Part shown: in pieces, positions 1-5,866 of the stretch | How the letters are laid out: each line of letters begins with the position of its first letter | Position numbering within the stretch: the stretch's first letter is position 1 | Assembly (NCBI GenBank): GCA_001604495.1 | Contig: LVBR01000011.1 | Location: 1-5,866, forward strand | DNA length: 5,866 nucleotides | Reading direction: 5' to 3' | From: Acholeplasmatales bacterium Tener_01 | GTDB lineage: Bacteria; Bacillota_I; Bacilli_A; ML615J-28; CAG-698 | Notes under the pieces: model-generated | The model's input: only the letters and a program-made list of their open reading frames with translations | Told to the model about the DNA's origin: nothing | The model's database searches: none | Position numbers and translations under genes: made by a program

Positions 1-504
1 GTAGCACTACTTAGTATCATGGAATATCAATATTCAGGATTCATAGTAAAACAAGTTAAAGTTACTGATCTTAAGTTGCTTGCTGAAATAGCTTATGTTG
101 TAGCTCCAATCGCATTAGTTACTGTATCAAACTGGAGTATCACTACTTTGTTTGATGGTAAAGGAAAGATGAAAGAAATCTTTATGATGATTTGTTATTC
201 ACTTTTCCCTCTAGCTTGGGCTAAATTTGTAGGTTTATTTGTTAGTAATGTTGTTAGCCAACAAGAACAAGCAATCTATTCATTAATTCAAGCATTAGGT
301 ATCTTCTTTATGTGTTATATGGCATTCTTTGGATTCATTTCAATTCATGAATATGGTCTACTTAAATGCGTATTATCACTAATTGGAACTGCTGTTGCTT
401 TGCTTGTTATCTGTTTCATTGGTATTTTGTGCTTTGACTTAGTCCAAAAAATGTACGGGTTTGTCTATACGATTTATCGAGAGATAACCTTGAGGTACTT
501 CTAG
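1..504 (+). CDS. YIP1-family polytopic membrane protein, C-terminal part (5' end outside window)
   Basis: This is the C-terminal 167 codons of an integral membrane protein; the frame is open from base 1. The ATG at 19 has no Shine-Dalgarno site before it and lies inside the open frame, so it is probably an internal Met. Counting from base 1, hydrophobic segments lie at about 27-43, 61-82, 91-111 and 123-145. The stretch with N44-W45, then T48-T49-L50 and D52-G53-K54-G55, followed by a Ser-Leu-x-Pro helix, resembles what I recall of YIP1-domain proteins encoded beside sugar ABC permeases in Bacillota. The tail, with Glu-x-x-x-Arg before the stop, also fits. The molecular role in bacteria is not known; from context I infer a membrane partner of the downstream transporter or glycan-handling protein. 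The final 20 codons use several triplets that are rare elsewhere in the window (GGG, GTC, CGA, ATA, AGG). The upstream portion may carry a further domain that cannot be seen here. Confidence 0.75.
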   Translation, partial: VALLSIMEYQYSGFIVKQVKVTDLKLLAEIAYVVAPIALVTVSNWSITTLFDGKGKMKEIFMMICYSLFPLAWAKFVGLFVSNVVSQQEQAIYSLIQALGIFFMCYMAFFGFISIHEYGLLKCVLSLIGTAVALLVICFIGILCFDLVQKMYGFVYTIYREITLRYF

Positions 505-508
505 GAGG
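503..508 (+). promoter_or_regulatory. Shine-Dalgarno site for the DUF5696-like gene
   Basis: AGGAGG lies 5 nt before the ATG at 514, and its first two bases are the last two of the upstream TAG stop. This near-consensus site fixes the start of the large protein and implies that ribosomes finishing the YIP1 gene can reinitiate immediately. Confidence 0.85.
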
Positions 509-513
509 GCACA

Positions 514-3500
514 ATGAAAATATTAAGATTTAGATACTTTCTAATTGCTGTACTAGTTATTGCAATCTGCGTAATCTTAGGTCTTTACTTCCTAGGTGGA
601 CTAAAAGCAAGAGCAGATATGATTTATCAAAATGAGAAATTTGATGAGAGTGAATTCACTTCATACAGCGATATGACTGATAGCGAACTAGATAGTTCAA
701 TTGAAGTTTATAACAATGGAACATATACTATGTTCTTTGATGAAAAAACTACAATTGTTAAAGTAGTTTTAAACTCTAGCTGTAAAGCTCCAGATCGTCC
801 AAGCCTTGCACAATGTAAAGTTGTTTATGAAACAGCTGACTCAACAAGTGATGTTGCGACAGAAAAATCAAATTTCTTGTTAAGATATTATTTGGAAAAT
901 GGAACAATTAACTCAACTGACCTTTCAAGCTGGTCTAATAGTGTTCAATATGAAAACAGAATCACAGGACTTACTGAAAGACATTATGCAGTTAGTTATT
1001 TAGAAGATGGAATTGACATTTTATATGAAATTGGTAACTTCACTAACGTAAGTAGTTACTTCCCTAGTGAATTTGACCGTGCTACATACGATAGTTTATT
1101 TAGAGGAAACTTAGTATTCTATAACCCTACTGATACTGAACTATTGAAACAAGAAGATCTAGATATCGTATTTAGATATTCTGGAAAAGGTGCTACATAC
1201 AATGCTGAATGTGCTGCCTACCTTGCTGAACAAGGCTACAGTGTTACTGAAGCATTAGACACTGAAGGAAATAGTTATGGATATTGGAACTTAGATGGTT
1301 TAGTAGATGCTGAAGGTAGAATCAAACTTAAACTTGGTGTTGATTACAACACTAACGCTCTTGAGGGTGAAGAAGGATACTCTCCATGTACATCTAACCC
1401 ATTCACAAACTACACAATCATAAATTATATTTATGGTAATACTGTTTATGAATTGAAGTCATTTGAAGATGGAAAGAGTGCTCCTGAAGATAGATTAAAT
1501 ATCTATCCTACACAATATGTAGCAAATAGTTCTCAAGTATTCAGATTTAGAGCAAGTAAAGCTAGTATCATTATTTCTAACTTACTAAAATACATGTATA
1601 CAATCAATGAATACGATTCAAATGGAAATCAAACTAAAGAGAACTATTACACAATTTACGATTCAGCAAAGCGTATCTATCGTGATGTTTATTACGATTA
1701 TGGTGGCGATGGTGAATTAAGCAAGTTCAAGATTGGTGGATTCCAAGCAAGAGATGAAGACGGAAGATTCTTATATGATGATGACGGAAATCCTATTCAA
1801 GCTGGTTTCACACAAGAACTTGCCCAACAACAAAACGAAATCTTCGGTCACACTGAAGAAAGTAAGTCAACTAGATTTAAAGTTGCTTTAAGATTTAGAC
1901 TTACTGATGAAGGATTTACTGTGACTGTACTTAACGATTCAATTCAAGAATTGTCTGATTCTAGAATATATCAACTTGAAGTATTGCCATATTTCACAGT
2001 TAATAATGATAAGACTAGTACAGGTCAAATCATTGTTCCTGATGGTAGTGGAGCAATTATCAGCTTTAACAGTGTTAAAGACGTTCAAAATGCCTCAACT
2101 TACTACAAACAAATCTATGGCGATGATATGACAATTCCAAAGACAGAGCGTGGCGTACAATCTAAGAAGATTATGCTAGCAATGTACGGTTTCTTAGATC
2201 AAACTAAGAAGAGAGGCGTTGTAGCGATAGTAGATAAAGGTTCAACAATGAGTTGGATTCAAGCCGACTTCTTGCGTGAAGCTCAAACTACATCTTACAA
2301 CTATGCTCGTTTCATCACTGATTTAAGAACATATGAAACTGTTTCGCTTTCACACGGATCTACATTCAATAAGTGGACTGATGAAATTTATCATGGTGAC
2401 ATTAAGTATGTTTATCGTTTCTTAGGCGAAGATGAATTGACATATGTTGATGTTGCTAGAGAATATCGTGAATATTTGCTTGAAAAATATAGTGACCTTG
2501 GCTTAAGTGAAAATGGAGATAAGACTACAACTCATACTCCAACAATCACATTCTTAGGTGCATTTAAGAAGAAGACATTAACTTTAGGTTATGTTTATGA
2601 CAAGAAATATTCATTAACTACTTTTGAACAAGCAATCGATATCTTAGAAGAATTAAACGAAAATGGTGTTAATGACTTCGATGTTGAATATATGGCTTGG
2701 ACAAAAGATTGTATTAATCCTAAGATTGATCATAATCCAAAAACAGCAAGAGTTTTGGGTGGCGCTAGTAGTTTAGAGGATCTATCTAAATACTTAGCTA
2801 GTAAGGGATATGGATTCTATCCTGAAATGGCAATTGGATTTGGTAGTGGATTTGGTTATGCTTATGGACAACTTAAGTATTCACCTAAATCAATAACATC
2901 AGACTACACAACAATCGCCCAATTCGTTGCGGCTACTGGTCTTGCTGATAGCAAGAGAAGTGCATTTACATTAATTTCTCCAAGATTCTATGAATCTTAT
3001 GTAACTAAATACATTAATAAGATTAAGAAATATAATTTTGGTGGTGTCAGCGCAGCTAACATCGGTGATATGTGTATTGGTGATTATTCATCTAAACACC
3101 TAACTTACACTGAAACAAGTGCAATGTATCAACAAGAAGCGTTGCAAAGAATTAAGAATGGTGTTGGAAACATCATGTTATCAAGTCCATTCGATTACAC
3201 ATTCCCTTACATCAGTGTTGCCAAAGATGTTCCAATGGTAGCTACACTATATCCAAGTATCGACTACTCTATCCCTCTATATCAATTAGTTGTTAGTGGA
3301 CTATTTGATTACTGCGGAGAAGCTGTTAACTTAAATGATGATTATTCTCCAGAATGGTACTTCTTAAAGGCCTTAGAAACTGGTAGTAACTTATCATTTG
3401 CGTTAAGTGCTGAAGATACAAGAATTCTTCTTGAAACTTACAACACTAACTATTATGGAACATATTACATGAACTGGAAACACAAGATCATTAAGTTGAA

Positions 3501-3696
3501 TAAGCAACTTAATGAAGTTGGTATCTATGAAAGTAGATTAGTTTCTCATGAATATATCACTGATAATGTTGTTAAGGTTCAATATGAAAATGGATTGACA
3601 TTAATGATTAACTTCGATGATGCTATTTACCAAGACAGAGCAACAGGTTTAGCTATTGCTGCAAACTGGTACATCGTTTTAGAGGAAGGAGAATAA
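514..3696 (+). CDS. DUF5696-like membrane-anchored or secreted glycoside-hydrolase-like protein
   Basis: A 1060-residue extracytoplasmic protein with one N-terminal hydrophobic helix (about 8-30) after basic residues. A32-R33-A34 just after it could be a signal peptidase I site, so the protein is either anchored or released; C19 lies in mid-helix and is no lipobox. Residues 45-520 look rich in beta strands, including a G166-I-D-I-L-Y-E-I-G segment and the P509-D-G-S-G513 motif, which I associate with DUF5696 proteins next to sugar permeases. A helix near 646-660 leads into a probable alpha/beta barrel (about 674-960) with acidic residues at predicted strand ends: D723, E725, E771, D852 and D857. 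The C-terminus (about 1010-1060) is a beta region with a Tyr-Glu-Asn-Gly strand, typical of glycosidase C-terminal sandwiches. The layout of sandwich, barrel and sandwich suggests a glycan-active or glycan-binding role, but substrate and catalysis are unproven. The strong site at 503-508 supports this start. The YIP1 stop lies 9 nt upstream and the permease begins 1 nt downstream. Family assignment is from memory of motifs and context. Confidence 0.72.
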   Translation: MKILRFRYFLIAVLVIAICVILGLYFLGGLKARADMIYQNEKFDESEFTSYSDMTDSELDSSIEVYNNGTYTMFFDEKTTIVKVVLNSSCKAPDRPSLAQCKVVYETADSTSDVATEKSNFLLRYYLENGTINSTDLSSWSNSVQYENRITGLTERHYAVSYLEDGIDILYEIGNFTNVSSYFPSEFDRATYDSLFRGNLVFYNPTDTELLKQEDLDIVFRYSGKGATYNAECAAYLAEQGYSVTEALDTEGNSYGYWNLDGLVDAEGRIKLKLGVDYNTNALEGEEGYSPCTSNPFTNYTIINYIYGNTVYELKSFEDGKSAPEDRLNIYPTQYVANSSQVFRFRASKASIIISNLLKYMYTINEYDSNGNQTKENYYTIYDSAKRIYRDVYYDYGGDGELSKFKIGGFQARDEDGRFLYDDDGNPIQAGFTQELAQQQNEIFGHTEESKSTRFKVALRFRLTDEGFTVTVLNDSIQELSDSRIYQLEVLPYFTVNNDKTSTGQIIVPDGSGAIISFNSVKDVQNASTYYKQIYGDDMTIPKTERGVQSKKIMLAMYGFLDQTKKRGVVAIVDKGSTMSWIQADFLREAQTTSYNYARFITDLRTYETVSLSHGSTFNKWTDEIYHGDIKYVYRFLGEDELTYVDVAREYREYLLEKYSDLGLSENGDKTTTHTPTITFLGAFKKKTLTLGYVYDKKYSLTTFEQAIDILEELNENGVNDFDVEYMAWTKDCINPKIDHNPKTARVLGGASSLEDLSKYLASKGYGFYPEMAIGFGSGFGYAYGQLKYSPKSITSDYTTIAQFVAATGLADSKRSAFTLISPRFYESYVTKYINKIKKYNFGGVSAANIGDMCIGDYSSKHLTYTETSAMYQQEALQRIKNGVGNIMLSSPFDYTFPYISVAKDVPMVATLYPSIDYSIPLYQLVVSGLFDYCGEAVNLNDDYSPEWYFLKALETGSNLSFALSAEDTRILLETYNTNYYGTYYMNWKHKIIKLNKQLNEVGIYESRLVSHEYITDNVVKVQYENGLTLMINFDDAIYQDRATGLAIAANWYIVLEEGE
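3686..3692 (+). promoter_or_regulatory. Shine-Dalgarno site for the first permease
   Basis: AAGGAGA sits 5 nt before the ATG at 3698, within the last codons of the upstream gene. Only one base separates the TAA at 3694-3696 from the ATG, so translation of the permease is probably coupled to that of the large surface protein. Confidence 0.8.
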
Positions 3697-3697
3697 T

Positions 3698-4714
3698 ATG
3701 GCAATTAAAAACGTATTATCAAAAATTGCTTTTCCATTTATTTGGTTATATAAGTGGATTAACAATTTCTTCACAACAAGAGTAAAGTATGATAAGCGTA
3801 AAGCTATATGGGGAATTATCTTTATTCTTCCACTTATGGTTGGTTTTATTTACTTCTTCCTTATTCCATTTTGTACTACTGTAGTTTATAGTTTCTCGAA
3901 TGTTAAAAATATCGGTACAAACAGTGAAACAAACCAATTCATTGGTGTTGTTACTGAATGGGTAGGATTTGACAATTACAAGTATATTTGGAATGAACAT
4001 GCTACATTCAAACAAACAATGTTAAGTTCATTCGGTTCTACTTTACTTGATGTTCCTCTAATTCTAATCTTCAGTTTGATTATGGCTGTAGTTTTAAACT
4101 CTGAATTTAGAGGAAGAGCATTCGTTCGTGCCGTATTCTTCATGCCAGTTATCTTCAACTCTCAAGCTATTGACGTTGCGATGAATACAGGTGAAGCTAT
4201 CACTGAGGCAATGGAGGGTGAAAACCGAGACGTATTTAGTGCGGTTTTCAACTTTACGGAGTTCTTAACGAAAGCAAATCTACCAACGCAGGCAGTTAAT
4301 TTCTTGTCTAATGCATCAAAATCAATCTTTGATATCATTTCATATTCAGGTGTACAGATTCTAATATTCCTTTCTGGTATTCAATCTGTTCCTAAGCACT
4401 TGTATGAAGCTGCAAAGATTGAAGGTGCAACACAATATGAAATCTTCTGGAAGATTACCTTCCCAATGGTATCTCCACTAATGCTTACTGCCGGTGTATA
4501 TACAGTAGTTGACTCATTCTTAAGGAGTAATATACTTACAACAATCAACCGTTTCAAGACAGCAGGAAATGTTAACTTTGCTGGTGGACTAGGTAACTTG
4601 ACTAACTACGGAGTCCATGCAGCGATGTCACTACTATTCTGCTTGTCGAGCATCTTGATAATAGCAATTGTAGTTTTATTAATAAGTAGGATGGTATTCT
4701 ATTATGATGAATAA
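3698..4714 (+). CDS. Sugar ABC transporter permease, MalF/UgpA type
   Basis: A 338-residue inner-membrane subunit of a carbohydrate importer, expected to pair with the next gene product to form the channel. Six likely membrane helices lie at about 37-60, 113-133, 141-161, 209-228, 256-275 and 309-330. The cytoplasmic EAA loop that docks on the ATPase is clear: E237-A-A239, G243, then I253-T-F-P256. The first helix has the usual Leu-Pro and distal Pro pattern (P45, P57) seen in this class. The protein is longer than the usual roughly 290-300 residues for two reasons: an N-terminal extension of about 35 residues with an aromatic, amphipathic stretch (10-25), and a sizeable loop between helices 3 and 4 (about 162-208) whose codons differ from the rest. 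Its 3' end overlaps the next gene by 11 nt. The substrate cannot be read from the sequence; the neighbouring glycosidase-like protein suggests an oligosaccharide. Confidence 0.9.
   Translation: MAIKNVLSKIAFPFIWLYKWINNFFTTRVKYDKRKAIWGIIFILPLMVGFIYFFLIPFCTTVVYSFSNVKNIGTNSETNQFIGVVTEWVGFDNYKYIWNEHATFKQTMLSSFGSTLLDVPLILIFSLIMAVVLNSEFRGRAFVRAVFFMPVIFNSQAIDVAMNTGEAITEAMEGENRDVFSAVFNFTEFLTKANLPTQAVNFLSNASKSIFDIISYSGVQILIFLSGIQSVPKHLYEAAKIEGATQYEIFWKITFPMVSPLMLTAGVYTVVDSFLRSNILTTINRFKTAGNVNFAGGLGNLTNYGVHAAMSLLFCLSSILIIAIVVLLISRMVFYYDE
4688..4694 (+). promoter_or_regulatory. Probable ribosome binding site for the second permease
   Basis: AGGATGG lies 9 nt before the ATG at 4704 and 12 nt before the adjacent ATG at 4707, which favours the first. 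It is weaker than the other two sites in this operon, and the gene may rely partly on coupling through the 11-nt overlap with the upstream permease. Confidence 0.55.
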
Positions 4715-5774
4715 TGATACTAAGAAACTTACTTTTAAAGAAAAATTACAAAGTGATGTTAGTCAAATCAAGGAAAATTGGAATAATCCAACAAAGCGTA
4801 AGATTAGAGGAAAGAATGCTCTATTAATCGCAGGTAAAGTGTTACGTGGATTAATTCTAATTGGGTTGTGCTTTGTAATCTTGTTACCTATTTTTGAAAA
4901 GTTGTCTGTAGCACTTCGTCATCCTACTGACATTAGTGACCCACAAGTAGTATTCATCCCTGGTAAAATTAGTTTAACTAACTTCCAAATTGCTTGGGAA
5001 CTACTTGTAATCTTCGATACTAATGCAGCTAGTTTTGCGGAAATGAGTACTATACTTAATACTGTTATCGTTTCAACAGTTTGTATGGTTATTCAAGTTA
5101 TGAGTGCTGCTGTTGCTGGTTATGCATTCGCAAGATTAAAATTCAAAGGCAATAATGTTATCTTCTACATTGTTTTAGCTACTCTGGTTGTTCCGAATGA
5201 AACACTGCATGTTTCGCGTGTACTATTTTACACAAATACATCATTCTTCGGAATTAAACTGATGAATACTATATTATCAATGTATATCATGACAATATTT
5301 GGCCAAGGTATAAGAAGTGCAATTTTCATTTACTTGTTTAGACAATTCTTTAAGAATCTACCTGTAGAACTTGAAGAATCTGCTCAAGTGGATGGTGCCG
5401 GTGTAATTAGAACATTCTGGAGCATCATGCTTCCAAACGCAAGAGGAGCTGTTGTTACAGTTGGTCTATTTAGTTTCGTATGGCAATGGAATGACTACTA
5501 CTTCGCCAACTTACTAAAATATTCTGTAAGCTTCCCACTTTTATCAACAAAGCTAGGAGGAAATACAGAACGTTTGGATACCGTTTTGTCAACATGGAAA
5601 GCGGCTGGTAGAGAAGTATTAGAGGGTGTTGAGGACATCGCCCAAGACCCACTATTCAGAAGTATCATTGCAAACACTGCTGCACTACTTATGATGTTAC
5701 CACTTTTAATCGGTTACTTCTTCGTACAAAAGTTGTTCGTAGAAAGTATCGAAAGAACTGGTATCGTTGGATAA
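4704..5774 (+). CDS. Carbohydrate ABC transporter permease, MalG/UgpE type
   Basis: A 356-residue membrane subunit, partner of the preceding permease. Likely helices lie at about 46-71, 118-142, 151-165, 189-212, 247-262 and 320-341. Family hallmarks are visible: N119-T before helix 2, G139-Y-A-F-A-R-L145 at its end, a Val-Pro in helix 3 (V163-P164), W262-N263 near the end of helix 5, and a C-terminal tail ending in Gly-Ile-Val-Gly. The ATPase-docking loop reads E225-S-A227, G231, I241-M-L-P244, so the middle Ala of the EAA triad is Ser. The length exceeds the usual roughly 275-300 residues. The excess comes from a charged cytoplasmic N-terminus of about 45 residues and a long segment (about 268-319) between helices 5 and 6. 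The start at 4704 is followed at once by a second ATG; the spacing to AGGATGG favours the first. The gene is the last of the operon, with a terminator 5 nt after its stop. Confidence 0.9.
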   Translation: MMNNDTKKLTFKEKLQSDVSQIKENWNNPTKRKIRGKNALLIAGKVLRGLILIGLCFVILLPIFEKLSVALRHPTDISDPQVVFIPGKISLTNFQIAWELLVIFDTNAASFAEMSTILNTVIVSTVCMVIQVMSAAVAGYAFARLKFKGNNVIFYIVLATLVVPNETLHVSRVLFYTNTSFFGIKLMNTILSMYIMTIFGQGIRSAIFIYLFRQFFKNLPVELEESAQVDGAGVIRTFWSIMLPNARGAVVTVGLFSFVWQWNDYYFANLLKYSVSFPLLSTKLGGNTERLDTVLSTWKAAGREVLEGVEDIAQDPLFRSIIANTAALLMMLPLLIGYFFVQKLFVESIERTGIVG

Positions 5775-5779
5775 AACGT

Positions 5780-5810
5780 ATCGGATGGGATATTTCCCAT
5801 CCGATTTTTT
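5780..5810 (+). terminator. Rho-independent terminator closing the operon
   Basis: A perfect 11-bp stem (ATCGGATGGGA at 5780-5790 with TCCCATCCGAT at 5795-5805) encloses a TATT loop. Six T residues run from 5805 to 5810, the first of them in the stem. It begins 5 nt after the stop codon of the second permease. On the opposite strand the tract beyond the stem is only a short, interrupted T-run (ACGTTTTAT), so bidirectional use is possible but less certain. Confidence 0.93.
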
Positions 5811-5866
5811 GTTCCTTTTATCTCTTTCTATATTATTTTAAAAAATCTTATTTTAATGATTAAAAA

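Noticed and set aside
19..21. ATG at 19 as the true start of the first gene
   Set aside because: The frame is open to base 1, no Shine-Dalgarno site precedes it, and YIP1-type proteins have more sequence upstream of this point.
556..573. Lipoprotein signal around C19 of the large protein
   Set aside because: The residue before the Cys is Ile and the Cys is in the middle of the hydrophobic helix, so it does not match a lipobox.
3746..4158. Two reverse-strand open frames of 89 and 60 codons
   Set aside because: They lie wholly within the first permease gene on the other strand, have low-complexity composition unlike known families, and are explained as shadows of the coding frame.
5470..5652. 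Reverse-strand open frame of 60 codons
   Set aside because: It lies antisense to the well-supported second permease, has no ribosome binding site I can recognise, and resembles no family.
1..5774. Mycoplasma-type code with TGA as tryptophan
   Set aside because: Tryptophan codons are TGG throughout and no in-frame TGA is present in any of the four genes, so there is no evidence for recoding.
5809..5836. Possible promoter after the terminator (TATTAT at 5831-5836)
   Set aside because: No convincing -35 element is at the right spacing; the region is simply AT-rich, so chance matches are expected.
1..5866. CRISPR arrays, tRNAs, insertion sequences or long direct repeats
   Set aside because: Nearly all of the window is continuous coding sequence, and I saw no regularly spaced repeats, cloverleaf, transposase or terminal inverted repeats.

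Overview
The window looks like part of a low-GC Bacillota genome. It is AT-rich, with A/T-ending codons, Arg mostly AGA or CGT, strong Shine-Dalgarno sites and a classical hairpin-plus-T terminator. Tryptophan is read from TGG and no in-frame TGA appears in the four genes, so the standard code fits. A Bacilli-like, possibly gut-associated lineage is plausible, but nothing here fixes the taxon.

All four genes lie on the + strand and form the 3' end of one tightly packed operon. From left to right they are: the C-terminal part of a YIP1-family polytopic membrane protein (1-504, cut by the window edge); a 1060-residue membrane-anchored or secreted protein resembling the DUF5696 glycoside-hydrolase-like family (514-3696); an ABC sugar-transporter permease of the MalF/UgpA type (3698-4714); and a second permease of the MalG/UgpE type (4704-5774). 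The gaps are 9 nt, 1 nt and an 11-nt overlap, so the genes are probably co-transcribed and translationally coupled. A perfect 11-bp stem with a T-run (5780-5810) ends the operon. The last 56 bases are AT-rich and hold nothing I can support.

The inferred system is a carbohydrate importer. The two permeases form the membrane channel. The large extracellular protein may bind or trim a glycan at the cell surface, and the YIP1 protein may be a membrane partner of unknown role. No solute-binding protein or ATPase is visible. The ATPase of this transporter class is often a shared one encoded elsewhere (MsmX/UgpC type), and a binding protein could lie upstream. The most interesting unknown is the function of the YIP1 plus DUF5696-like pair attached to the permeases. 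No mobile elements, RNA genes, CRISPR arrays or large repeats were seen.
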